Source: Chromera velia
Taxonomy: Eukaryota > Sar > Chromeraceae
Assembly (NCBI GenBank): GCA_018398765.1
Contig: JAHBMJ010005814.1
Coordinates: 12,501-64,663 of the forward strand
Length of the DNA stretch: 52,163 nucleotides
Direction of reading: 5' to 3'
Below, in pieces: positions 1 through 11,186 of this stretch (positions are counted from its first letter, which is position 1; every line of letters begins with the position of its first letter). Below the pieces are notes generated by a model, which saw only the letters and a list, made by a program, of their open reading frames with translations, searched no databases and had not been told where the DNA came from. The translations under genes were made by a program, and so were the position numbers.

Positions 1-468
1 TTATAATATGTATCATCCTAAGTATTATCATTATTAATTCTGCTATACATTCTGATAGTTGAGCTTATTATAAATGCAGTTTAAACAACAAAACAATGTT
101 TAATATTATTAGAAATTGTTTTAAAATGCTCTAGAAAATATGTAGATACTTCATAATTTTGGAGACCGTTTGGGTGTTAGAGACCATTTTAAAAAATGTT
201 TCCTTCTCCACTCGAAGCTATCAACCACGATCACATCTCAAACCTCCTCTACTCCACTTCTCTTGGAGCTTCCTGCCTCTCTTTCTTTGGCAGCAACAGA
301 CTCGTCATTACGCACTAATGGCCTGTCTATACAAGTAACACCACCCCACATACGCCCACCAACCACTTCCACAACCACGTAGTAGCTTTGTCCTTCCCTG
401 GACATTTACAGACCATCTTCGCTCTGGTGATCTGCTAACCGCCTTCGTTCTGGCACAAACGCACACGC

Positions 469-496
469 CCTTTCCACAATGCACAATGTGGAAAGG
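469..496. repeat. Perfect 10-bp hairpin
   Basis: CCTTTCCACA at 469-478 is the exact reverse complement of TGTGGAAAGG at 487-496, with an 8-base loop. A second imperfect hairpin (CTGAG/CTCAG inside GCATA/TATGC) follows near 523-553. No function can be assigned. Confidence 0.6.
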
Positions 497-1949
497 AGTG
501 TGACCCAAGTCGGGCTTCCCGCCTGCATACCAAACTGAGAAAAACTCAGTATGCGGCTACCACGTCCCCTCTGTAACACAGCAAAGATTCTTTTCTCGTC
601 TGTGGTGGCTCTTGATCCACTGCGGTGGGTTCATTACGAACAATAAGGTCACCAGGACGTACAAGGACCACTTATAAGCACTGGAGCCCAACACGCCGTT
701 ATCGTTCGGATCTCTTCACGAGGGAGAAGGAGGCGGAGGGCATATAAAGGAAGGGAAAGAAAGACAAACTGCATAGATTTCTTTTCTTCTCACTTCAAGT
801 TACAATTCATGATCACAAATATACACAAACATACACGCAGTCAAGCATTTATACAAACAAACGTAAAATAAACATAGTTAACCCACACAGCCATTCTACG
901 CATGTGGGTGAAGTAACGCTCTCCTCTAGAAAGCTTGCTGCCTTTGCCCGTCTCGTTTTGCCTCGTTTTGCAGACACAAGAAGCAGGGTTCATGCTGCAA
1001 TCACACATAATCCACATACTGTCACACACTCAAACTTGCAGTGCAAAGCTAGCAAAGCATCGCACAAAGCGTCAAGAACTTACCTACACAAAGCACGTAA
1101 CCAAACACAGACACATTGTGCTCTCTTTAAATCTATTCAAATTTCCTTCTCGTCTATACTTGCTACCACTACAAGGAGGAAAATACACGTAATGAGACAC
1201 ATACGACACAGACACAAGAAAAGACACGCTCGCATACTTACCGTCGCATCTACCTCCTACGCTACTGCTGTAAAGAGAGGAATGCACGTAAAATGTCACC
1301 TATATAACCACTGCACTCAAGACCATAGAAAGGCCCAAGCATCAAGCCGCGGCCTCCGCACATACGCACCGCACCCAATGGCATACAAGCCAACCAATCA
1401 GGCATGCCGGGGCACTTGACACTGTATTAACCCACAGTAAATCTATGCAGCACAAATGTATACAATCTTATGCATGCAAGCAATCAAAGCATTACAAACA
1501 ATAAATACAAGGTTCTAGCAAAGAGTTCTTGTCGAACAGACTTCTCTGTACGAGATCTCTCTCTAAGTCTCTGTACGAGATTTCTCCATAGGGACATCTC
1601 TACTAAGTTCCCTAAGTACATTTATAGCTCTCCCATTGATCTTCATAGTACATTCCCTTATACCGTCTACCTATATCTCTATCCATCTTTCTACTCCACT
1701 CGACCCTTTTTCTTCCTAAGTAATAGGCAGTCAGCACTCTACCTCTTTCTATCCTTCCCTGTGCTGATTGTCTTATTATGTACGGAGCTCATTCGGGATT
1801 TTTCCTCACACAACCTTAGCGTCGACCTATATACTAGCTAGTATATCATTATAGTAGTGAATAAATCTAGAAATAAATTGTACTATAATAATTTCAACTA
1901 CTCCTCTGATACTAAGCTATGAACTTTTTACTAGAGTCGATCAAAATAC

Positions 1950-2770
1950 TGTTAGCTTCGGCAGCCTACGGCCGCTTTTGATCAAGACTAAGACCATCTT
2001 TGGGCGTTCATTGCATTTTCAATCATTTTCACTAGTGTAAAAAAAGTTACCAACCCTATAAAAGTATACAAAAAAACTGTACAAAAAAGTGATATCGATG
2101 TGGATTTTACTGGATTTTTGGTTATAAATTTGGTAAACTTTCAACAATTGATATCAATTTTGAGACATTGGTTTTTAAGAACTATAAAGAGTTAGAAGCA
2201 CAAACTGATAACGCTTAATACTTAACTATAGATCTCTTTGCACGCTTATCCTGCAAGGACCTAGAAATTTAAACAGGAATTTAGATAGGAATTTAGGGGA
2301 ATTTAGAGGAATTTAGCGACTCAGTGGAGAAAGCTAAAGGAATTTAAAAACAGAAATTTAGAGGATTTCAACAAATTTGCGGGGTCGATTTCTAATGAAT
2401 ACTGATGAACTTAGATGAACTATATAATGAATTAAAACTTTTTATATAAATATATTTGGTCAATAAACCTATAGCAATAAACATTCAAGTCTCATATTAT
2501 CATATATTAGCACTGTTTTTAGATTTTTGCGCAACTCAACAAGCCTGAGGTGACAACAACCATCGATCGATTCGCATAACAACGGCGTACACGGGCATAC
2601 ATCTTTTTGACGCTCACTCTCTTACATAAATTTGATATGCATTCATCTTCGGCGTGGTCTTCGGTCTCTCATTATCCGCCTTTGGCGGCTTTCAATCAAG
2701 ACATACGATTTTCTTCGGCGGCCTCCGGCCGCCTTTAATCAAGACTAATCAAGACCATCTTTGGCAGCCT
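1950..2770 (+). repeat. Short dispersed repeat, two to three partial copies
   Basis: The stretch around 1952-2005 (CTTCGGCAGCCTACGGCCGC followed by TTTTGATCAAGACTAAGACC and ATCTTTGG) recurs around 2712-2768 with a few changes. A partial copy (GGCGGCTTTCAATCAAGAC) lies near 2683-2702. The core is GC-rich and partly self-complementary inside AT-rich surroundings, as in a small inverted-repeat element. Its ends were not resolved. Confidence 0.5.
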
Positions 2771-3596
2771 TCGATCAAGCATAGCTTTATGTCAAGGGGG
2801 TTTTTCAACTATATATCATATGTTATGTTATTACCTGTATTAATTGATAAGCTAAAAAAAAAGTACTGCTAAGAATTGCTTATTCATAATTAAACTTGTA
2901 GTTAAAGCAATAATAACGTTTCAAACTTTTAATAAACGCCTCTGACCTAGCCTCTGACTCTTGTTGCACCATTAACGAGTTTTCTCTGATGAGTCTGATC
3001 ATTGCAACGTACAGTACTACGTTGCGGTAATACAACCTGGTCGGGATCGGGCTGACGCACTGGCATCGAAAAAATTGTTTAAAGAAGTGCAAGCATGAGC
3101 AAAAACGAGTGCGTGGATGAATGCAATGAGAATGTTGTAGGCCACTGATTGTTGGCAGAAGAGTGTTCAAACACTCGAAGACAGGCTCGAACGGTAAAAT
3201 TCGGTGCTAGTCGGAGACTCGGAGCACGTCCGCCCGCTGCCTTCCGCAAGCCCCCCTCGCCCGCCTCATCCCGCCTCCATACTTTTTCGGTTGGTCGCTG
3301 CCAGGTCATTACAATGAAGGCAGTTCCTGACGAGATTGCTTCGAGGAGTACGGAATCACTTCTTCTGCCGCAGTGCAACGAATGGATCAACGGTGCAACG
3401 AACGCACACGTGAACGAGCGAAAGAATGGATGGACCCATGAACACATGAATAATCATTGGCGTGCCCGTCTCTCAACGTGCACACAGACGGGGTCTACCC
3501 TGAAATCCATAGACGAGCATGAACGCTTTCGACTACACACGCGACGCATCGATCGGAGAGGCAACTTCAAGTTGTCCCAAAGGAAATGGATGATTC

Positions 3597-3741
3597 AAGA
3601 AAAGAAGGAGGGAAGGAAGGAAGGAAAGAACGCAAGAAAGAAAGAAAGAAAGAAAGAAAGCAAGCAAGAAAGAAAGAAAGAAAGAAAGAAAGCAAGCAAG
3701 CAAGCAAGCAAGAAAGAAAGAAAGAAAGAAAAGAAAGGTCG
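3597..3741 (+). repeat. Compound microsatellite (GAAA)n/(CAAG)n
   Basis: Runs of GGAA, GAAA and CAAG units. All long open frames across it, on both strands, are low-complexity Lys/Arg/Glu or Phe/Leu/Ser peptides and are not genes. Confidence 0.9.
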
Positions 3742-4956
3742 GCAAAAAAAAAAATCAGAAAGATAGACTGTGTGTTTCTTTTTTTCCCCTCTCTTCATCT
3801 TTTCATGTACACAAGAGACAAAAACAGACTGACAGGCTAGACAGACAGACAGTTTTGTCTTTTCCTTTTTCTCTTTCTTCATTTTCTCCTGTTTTTTCCT
3901 TTTTCTTTCTTCTTTAAGACAAACAGACACACAGACAGACAGACAGACAGAGAGGAAAGAAAGCAACCCTTTCACAACGATACAAGCATGCACGCCAGGG
4001 GAGGGGGGGCACAGAGATGGGGACTGATGGACACGTAAGAAAGAGAGTTGAGGAAAAATCACTTTGACCAGCATGGTTCCACAGAGGTCGAAAGAGATTG
4101 TATGAATGCACCTGCATGATGCTTCTCTTTCAACTTCTTTGTTACGTCCATGAAGGAAGGAAGGAAAGCCTTCAGTGACACTCAAAAGCGTCACACACAG
4201 ATGAATGCCGACACACGAATGCACCAGACGATTCCACGATCGATCCGCCTCTTTTTCGCTTTCTTCCCTCGATCTCTCGTGTTCATTCACGAAAGCTGTT
4301 GCAGAACCTCGAAGCAACAGAATGGAAACTGATGGACTCGCACGGAGAAAAAGGGGAATAGCGGAGAAAAATTGAGTTGCTCTCTCTTTTATTTACCAAA
4401 TGCGCCAACACCAAACTCTTGTCCTCCATGAAATCTAGGACCAGGGGGGGCACGTACCGATCGATGCTTTTTCTTTCCATCAGTAAGCTGATTTTCTTTT
4501 CCAGCACTTTCCTTTCAGAACAATAGCACGTGAAGCTGCTTTGCATGAACCGTTCTTTCTTCCTTCTTCTCTGTGTCTCTTTTCTTGATCTCTCTTTCCT
4601 CTCTTCCCTCGATCCTCCCCCTCCTTTTCGCACTTTCTGCCTTCCTCTCCAAGGAACACCAAACATGCATGCATCCAGCCAGCCCCAAAGTCCAAAAACT
4701 TTAAGTAGAAGGTCACGCGCTTGTCAGAATATTGCCAAGTTCAGCTAAGTAAGCTACCATGATTCAAAAATTGAAAAACGCAAGGTGATCTTGGAAGCAA
4801 AAGGCCCCCAAAGCCGCATGACTCACTTTTCTCTGCCTGGCCCGATTCATCAGACAAGACCACAGAAGAAAAGAGAAAAGAACACATCAGACAAGAAAAG
4901 AGAAGTTAGAGCGCACCGATTGATCCACCATACAATGCCTCGTCGACCGATCTGAT
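3742..4956. other. Intergenic DNA downstream of the RING gene
   Basis: Pyrimidine- and purine-rich low-complexity sequence with CAGA/GACA runs near 3838-3950. No exon is recognised. Part of it may be 3' untranslated sequence of the minus-strand gene ending at 4957. Confidence 0.5.
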
Positions 4957-5988
4957 TCACAGGAAGATCTTGAACTCGGACTTGATGGGTTCTCTGCAGA
5001 CAGGGCAGAGACGGTTGGGCAGTTTCGCAGAGCAGACGGAGCAGCACCGCACGTGGCGGCAGGGGAAGAAGACCACGTCCCTCTCACGCTCACTGCACAC
5101 GCAGCAGAGACGATCATCTGCCTGAGCCTGGGTCTGAGAGGAGGGGGGTGCGGCACAGTCACTGTGGCTCTTCTCAGTCGAGGTGGGAGTAGTGATCGGA
5201 TTGGGGACTCTACTGGCAGTGGACGGGGTGCTGCTTGGGGTCCCTCTGTTCACACTCTGGCCGCCCCCCCTCTCTCTGTCCGAGGGGGGGACCTCCCGAG
5301 TCACAGAGGAGACACGTGGCATACCAGTCACGGAAGCCAGATTGCCTCCCGCACTGCGACTGGGAGACGTGATTTCGGACATACTGTTTCTTCCGACGGC
5401 TGCCGTGCTCGTCTCATCTTCCGGTACCCAAGGCCTGTTGGCATAATAGCCATGCTGTTTGGTGTGCTGGTGATCGGAAAGGGATCTCGTGGTCTTGAAA
5501 TGCCTTCTACAGACTTCGCACCAGACGTTGTACTCTTCCTTGTGCTGCTGAAGTTCTCTTGCGTTAAGAAAAATCCTCATGCAGTGGTAGCACTGAAAGC
5601 AGCCTTGACCTGAGTTGTTGTGCGCTCGGAGAGCCTCGTGATTCGCAAACCTGGTTTGACAAAATTCACAGCGACACTCAGTGCGCTGTTGCTGCTGCTC
5701 GCGGGGTTGCGTGCTGCTTGTCTGTCCTTCACTCCGCTCTGCGCTGCTGTGAGACGTGTCTCCGACCCCCCCCCAACTCACTGTGTAAGGCACCCCTCCA
5801 TAGGAAATGGAGACGCCACCCGAGTAAGGGAAAGCCACTGAGAAGGAGTAGTGCTCCGAGCCCCCATAGTCCCTCCAATACCCCTCCCAGGCCTCTCCGA
5901 CACGCCTCCCATAGTCCCCCCACTGTCGATCCCTCGAGCGGGACCGCTGCCGATCCCGGCTTTCGGTACTGTGACGGTATGAGTACAT
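4957..5988 (-). CDS. C2H2 zinc-finger / RING-HC finger protein (putative E3 ubiquitin ligase)
   Basis: An intronless frame of 343 codons from the ATG at 5988 (reading down) to the TGA at 4957. The open frame extends upstream only through a GTG at 6057, so the first ATG (MYSYRHSTES...) is preferred. The N-terminus is rich in Arg/Ser/Asp, then Gly/Tyr/Ser. The middle carries three Cys/His clusters: CEFC...H, CYHC...H and CEVC-x12-H-x5-H, the last a good C2H2 finger. A low-complexity Ser/Thr/Pro linker follows. The last 50 residues are a RING-HC finger: CCVC, 11 residues, CRH, CSVC, then CPVC. C-terminal RINGs of this kind (BIRC/MUL1-like) recruit E2 enzymes, so ubiquitin ligase activity is likely by family; substrate and location are unknown. 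It is divergent from the NADH dehydrogenase gene. No defect is seen. Confidence 0.85.
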   Translation of the reverse strand: MYSYRHSTESRDRQRSRSRDRQWGDYGRRVGEAWEGYWRDYGGSEHYSFSVAFPYSGGVSISYGGVPYTVSWGGVGDTSHSSAERSEGQTSSTQPREQQQQRTECRCEFCQTRFANHEALRAHNNSGQGCFQCYHCMRIFLNARELQQHKEEYNVWCEVCRRHFKTTRSLSDHQHTKQHGYYANRPWVPEDETSTAAVGRNSMSEITSPSRSAGGNLASVTGMPRVSSVTREVPPSDRERGGGQSVNRGTPSSTPSTASRVPNPITTPTSTEKSHSDCAAPPSSQTQAQADDRLCCVCSERERDVVFFPCRHVRCCSVCSAKLPNRLCPVCREPIKSEFKIFL

Positions 5989-6789
5989 ACAGCACACCGT
6001 CTCTCTCAAAAATGGGTGTCCTCTGCTGATCTGTGAAAGTCTTTTTGGCGGGTTCACCGCTCCTGTCTCCGTATGAAGTCTACAGTGAAGATCTGGTCAG
6101 CGGTTCCAATTTACTCAATGCGACACAAAAAAATCTTTTTCGAAGAGTGAACTCCCTTTCGACTGACAACACGGTCCGGCACTGCTTGTCGGAAGTCACT
6201 TCAGACCCCCAGCGGCGCAACTGTACGCATGCATGGTGCAGTCAGACAATGCCTGTACGTCAGACATGCAACAGTTGTGTATGTTCCAGAAACAGTGTGC
6301 AACAGTGCAGCACGTATCGGTATGTATCGGTATAGACAATTTAACAAATTGTGAACCGACGCACGCAACTGTGTGAACGCGGGAAATTAAATCGGCTACG
6401 AATAATTAAAAAGTGTGCCCCCCCACCTTTCCGGGGCCAGCCTCCGAGTTCGCACGGAGCGAGCCAGGACAACCGAGAAGCCGTCTCGAAATTGAATTTT
6501 TTCGGAGAAACAACACTCAATGCATGATCGGAAAGAATAAGTCAAAGCTATATACTCCCCCTTCACGTGCTGTAGCCAGACAGCTCGCACGTTTTGCTTT
6601 GCAACTTTCCTTGCTTCGCCTCACTCATTCACCTGTCGCAGGAGACACGGGGACTTGGTGATAGACCAATTGCAAGAGGAATCCGATTGCCTGGATCCGT
6701 CTCAGCAACAGAAGAGCTAGAGTTGCCTTTTCTTTCTTCCAGCCTTCGATCTGTCCTGTGTGGCTGTATCCCTTGCTCTTTGATTCAAG
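5989..6789. promoter_or_regulatory. Divergent intergenic region between the RING and NADH dehydrogenase genes
   Basis: About 800 bases separate the two start codons, which point away from each other, so both promoters must lie here. No TATA box or shared motif stands out. CTTTC/TCTTTC tracts lie just upstream of the ATG at 6790. The placement is by gene geometry, not by a recognised element. Confidence 0.45.
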
Positions 6790-9700
6790 ATGACGTCGCT
6801 TCGGTGTGTCATTCCTTTCCTTTGCTTCTTTCTATACAGTGCTGGGGTATCTGCTTTCAGCCCCTCTTCCGTCTCATTAAGGAAAAGGAAGCCACGGACG
6901 CAGCAAGAGACCTCACTGAGTGATTTTGGGGTTCTTGATGTGAAAGCGGCCCCTCTTCTTTCTTCGACCAGACTCAACGCCGTGCAAGCACCTGAGAGGG
7001 AAAAGGAGGAGCAGAAGACCAAGGAAAGCTCTGGGATGAAAGAGAAACCGAGCTCAACTCCGGTTATTGGCAACTCTCCCCCTCTAACCCTCTCTCCGGA
7101 GAAGAACATGTTTGAGAAAGCCCTGGAGGCCGCTGGAGGGCTAACCACCCAGACTCTCGATGTCGTGGAGGACGCCTTCATGCACTACAACCGAATTTTC
7201 CAGACATTCAGAAAAGGAAGGGACCTCAGAGAGAAGAGCAAAGACGTGCCAAGGTCAGTCAAAGTCTCCAGCCCCCTTTTTCTTTCCCTGCGAGCCCGTG
7301 TGAATCAACATCCTGCGCGGATGTTTGCTCTCTGACAGTCTCTGTTGAGATTTGCAGCCTTGGGTTTGTTTGGTGTCTGTCACAGGAGGGTATGGACAGA
7401 CCTAATCCCGACAGGCATTTTTTACCCTCGACCATTCACCTTGGTTTGTCCGTGTTTCCTCTGTGTGCAGAATTGTGGTTGTGGGCAGTGGCTGGGCTGC
7501 TCACGCGTTCATCAAAGTGATCGACGCCTTGAAGTACGACGTGGTGGTCGTTAGTCCCCGGAACTATTTCGTCTTCACACCCATGCTCACTGCTTCTTCT
7601 GTGGGCACTGTGGAGTATCGGTCCATCACTGAGCCGATCAGAAAGGCGAACCCGTTGGTTGACTATTACGAAGGGGAAGTGGTGGAAGTGGCACCTGATC
7701 AGCAGAAGCTGTGCATCAAACCGACAATGGGGGGGGGACAGTATGTGGAGAAGTTTGGGGGGGGGAAGGCAACCAAGTTCTGCGTGCCGTATGACTATTT
7801 GGTCTTTGCGCCAGGGGTGAAGGCTGGGACATTCGGGACGCCAGGAGTGGAGAAGTACTGTTTTTTTATGAAGGAGATCGATGACGCCCGGAGAGTGCGG
7901 AAGGCGGTGTCGGACATTTTCGAGCGGGTGGGCTCTAGACTGTTCTATTCGAGTTTTAGTAGTGCCAGTACTGCCGCTGCTGACATTTTTGAGAGGGTCC
8001 GTTGGATTGGATGGGCAGACGGCATGCAGACAGAGGCGGGAGACAGCGCCTGTCTGTCTCTGCCTGTCTGTCTCTGCTTGTCTAGTCTATCTCCCTCTCT
8101 TTCTCCCTTTCTCGTCGAGTCAATCTCTTTCTCTTGGTCTCCTTTCTATCCCCTGTCTTTTACTCAGTGAAGACAACCGTGCGTGTGATGCTGTCTGATT
8201 CCCTCTCTATCAGTACCAAGGAAAACCGCAGCCAGAAAGGAAGAGTCTCTTTCCCGCTCTCTCTTCGTCTGTCTGCATGCCACTGCTCAGTTTGTCTGAG
8301 TGACCGTGTCGTTCTGTCTTTCTTTTTTGTCTGTTTGTGTTTGTCTCCCCACATTGGACCCTGCTGTCTCCTCTTGCCAGTCCTAGTTGCAGTCGGCCTG
8401 GCTCGACACCCTTCGGACAGTTAGGGTGAAGTCCCTCTTGCTTAGTCTCTACATTCTTGTTTGGCTGCCTGAATCCATGCTCGCGTGATGCCTCGCGACA
8501 TGCAGGCGCCGATGCGTCGCTTTTCTGGCTAATTACGGAACTGCCTTTTTCTGTCGGTGTGACTGTCTCATCAAAAAGAGCAGTCTTTCATCTCATAAGC
8601 ACTTGCTCCTCTCCTCCCTCCCTCCTTCCTTGCAGGCTTCTATGCCCGACGTCTCGGAAGAAGAGCGGAAGCGTTTGTTGAAGTTTGTGGTTGTGGGGGC
8701 CGGGCCGACTGGTGTGGAGTTCACGGGCGAATTCAACGACCTCCTCGTCAACGAGATGAAGAAATACTATCCCCGCCTGGTGGATGAGGTGCAGGTCTGT
8801 CGGTGGTGTGTGTGTCTGGTGTGTGTGGGTTCGTGTTTTTCTTTCTGAGCTTTCGATAGACATGCCCTACCTTGCCTGCCAGCAGGCAGAGCTCCTCAGC
8901 AACCGGACTGTTGTCGACTGAAGAAATGTATACACGCGTACTTGCATATGAATGCATACTTTTGAATCCGTGCAGGTGGAGCTCCTCCAGTCAGGCAACC
9001 GCATTCTTCCCGTCTTCCACGAGGAACTTCAGAACGCTGCAGAGGAGACCCTGATTAAAGCGGGGGTGAAGGTGCGAAAGAACAGCCGAGTGAAGGAGGT
9101 GATGGATGGGAAGATCAAACTGACCTCTGGGGAAGAACTGCCGTACGGGATGTGCGTATGGTCAGTCTCTCTCTCTCTCTCTCTCTCCCTCTCCCCCTCC
9201 CTCTCTCTCTCCCCCGTCCTCTCTCTCTCCCCCTCCCTCTCTCTCTCCCCCTCCCTCTCTCTCTCCCNAAAAAGGAAAACAAAAGACGATATAGTCTCTC
9301 TGTCTGAAACCATGCAGTCTATCTGTTTGAAGGGAGAGCAAGAAACATATAGTCTGTCTGTCTGTCTGTCAAAAACAGAAGAGAATGAAGAAAGAGAAAA
9401 AGGAAAACAAAAGACGATATAGTCTCTCTGTCTGAAACCATGCAGTCTATCTGTTTGAAGGGAGAGCAAGAAACATATAGTCTGTCTGTCTGTCTGTCAA
9501 AAACAGAAGAGAATGAAGAAAGAGAAAAAGGAAAACAAAAGACGATATAGTCTCTCTGTCTGAAACCATGCAGTCTATCTGTTTGAAGGGAGAGCAAGAA
9601 ACATATAGTCTGTTTGTCTGTCTGTCTCTGTCGAACATCTCTCCCTCTCTTTCACTCACACTCTCTCTCGCCTTCTCTGTCTCTGGCTCATTTCTTTTTC

Positions 9701-11118
9701 TGACTGCGGTTTCCCAAGTGCATTTTTCTGAGGTTGATGAAACGAACGAAGTGTATTATTTCCACAAGATGAACAAGATGAAAATCAAATGGATTCATTG
9801 AGGGCGTCATCTGTCCGTCTCTCGCTGGTCTTTTGTTTTTGTGGCGCCCAGCACACGCTTCTTCTTCTGTCCCACAAATCCCTTAAGCTCCCACCTGGGG
9901 GTCAGCCGTAAGCAAAGCACTCGAAAGAAGCTGTGACTCTGTCTTCTGTTTTTTTGTGTGTGTGACCTGAGCATCCATGCAGGTCTGCCGGAACGGAGGC
10001 CCGAGAGATCACGAAGATGATGATTGACAAATTGGGAGGAAAGCACAAGACTGCAGGGAAGAACAAACTGATCGCAGACCAATACTTGAGAGCATTGAAC
10101 AGCAATGGCACAATCTTCACCATGGGAGACGCCTCTATCGTGGAGAGTGGACCTCTGCCTCAAACTGCGCAGGTCGGTCTGTCGGTTCGGTTTCGTTGTT
10201 CGGATGTAGAGATTCGTTCAGTGGTTGGTTAATTTGTTGTTTGCTTTGTTGGTTTGTTGATTCGTTTGAGGAAGAGAAAGCCGCACCTTCTCTCTTCGTT
10301 GTGCTGGCTCGATAAAGAAAAGTCTCACTCGTCTTGACTCGCCTTCATCTTTCCACTGCTGAACATTGGTTGAGTTTTCCGCAATGAACGCGCCCCTCTT
10401 TTGTTTCTTCCCGTCCTCGTGTGCAGGTGGCAGCCCAACAGGGTGCGTACATTGCCCACTTGTTCAACAGAGAGTACGACGTGAGGGTTCCTGAGGGGCC
10501 CACAGTGCCTGATGCCATGGACAGCCCCCCCTCTGAGGAGGAGAGGAAAGAGGACAGCGGGCTGCCCGAGTCTGCACGGAAACCCAAGAAGGACTTCGAG
10601 AAATTTCTTCAGTGGGTCTGGTTGAGGGGCAAGATGACGGCTGACCCCTTCGATTTCCTCAACCTGGGCATGCTCGCGTATCTCGGCCAGGAACAGGCAG
10701 TCGCACAGGTGGGTGGGAAGGGGGGAAGAAAGGCGTGTGTATGTCCTTCTGTCTCCTCCTTTCTGTTTCGCGCGCGTGTGCATGAGTGTGCGTGTATTCG
10801 TGGGTACTTCTACGTCTGGCTACTGTGAGGCAGAAACAGGCTATCGCAGAGGTGCGAAAACCCTACTCGGCGGGGGGTTTGTGACTCATTTCTGCAGTCA
10901 TCTTTTCGTTTTGCTTCCTTGGTTCCTTCCTTCTTTCCCCTCCCTGCGTGCAGGTCGAGGCGAAGGATCTCGAGGTAACGCGTGCCCAGGGCAAGGCTGG
11001 ATTCTTTCTTTGGCGTTCCGTGTATCTAGTCAAGCAAGTCTCCACAAGGAACAGAGTCCTGGTCTTGGTCGACTGGCTCAAGTCCAAACTCTTCGGGAGA
11101 GACCTCACCAGACTCTGA
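6790..11118 (+). CDS. Type II NADH:quinone oxidoreductase (NDH-2), probably plastid-targeted
   Basis: Seven exons: 6790-7253, 7471-7927, 8636-8794, 8976-9160, 9983-10172, 10427-10708, 10954-11118. They join in frame to 633 residues, all with GT-AG introns. The single-polypeptide FAD enzyme of this family oxidises NAD(P)H and reduces quinone without pumping protons. Motifs: first dinucleotide fold VVVGSGWAAHAF (about 157-168), second fold FVVVGAGPTGVEF (about 324-336), GTIFTMGDAS flavin motif (about 465-474), AAQQGAYIAHLF quinone-site motif (about 487-498), and the family's C-terminal membrane-anchor region (FFLWRSVYLVKQVS, FGRD). The N-terminus is a hydrophobic signal peptide ending SAGVSA, followed by FSPSS and a basic Ser/Thr-rich stretch, as in bipartite complex-plastid leaders. 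About 150 residues precede the first fold, far more than in mitochondrial NDH-2. A role in chlororespiration or cyclic electron flow is inferred. Intron 2 holds a possible alternative donor. Confidence 0.92.
9167..9267 (+). repeat. (CT)n/(CCCT)n tract in intron 4
   Basis: A pyrimidine tract directly after the exon 4 donor, ending at an unresolved base (N at 9268). The assembly is probably uncertain here. Confidence 0.9.
9269..9640 (+). repeat. 128-bp minisatellite, about 2.9 copies, in intron 4
   Basis: The unit beginning AAAAAGGAAAACAAAAGACG starts at 9269, 9397 and 9525, an exact 128-base spacing, and copies are almost identical. The third copy decays into CTGT/CTCT repeats near 9610-9640. 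Near-identity next to an N suggests recent expansion or a collapsed assembly. Confidence 0.9.
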
Positions 11119-11186
11119 ATGATCGAATGAAGCAAGTCCAAACTCTTCGGGAGAGACCTCACCAGACTCTGAATGATCGAATGAAG
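11079..11186 (+). repeat. 54-bp tandem duplication across the NDH-2 stop codon
   Basis: CAAGTCCAAACTCTTCGGGA at 11079 recurs at 11133, and the whole 54-base unit (11079-11132, 11133-11186) appears identical. The first copy holds the last codons and stop of the gene. The second lies in the 3' untranslated region and preserves the same C-terminal codons. Confidence 0.92.

Larger units (their letters stand above)
1..3596. other. Intergenic DNA, no gene recognised
   Basis: Mostly AT-rich sequence with no reading frame resembling a known family. The open frames here are short, and several begin at non-ATG codons. It holds a near-perfect hairpin (469-496) and a short dispersed repeat (around 1950-2005 and 2710-2770), listed separately. 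The part at 850-1450 is rich in CACA-type low-complexity sequence. I see no convincing exon, tRNA or transposon ends here. Confidence 0.6.

Noticed and set aside
3149-3766. 205-codon plus-strand frame
   Set aside because: The second half is microsatellite (Lys/Glu/Arg repeats); the first half has no recognisable domain.
5989-6057. Extending the RING gene to the GTG at 6057
   Set aside because: The extra codons begin with GTG, not ATG; the first in-frame ATG is at 5988 and eukaryotic genes rarely start at GTG.
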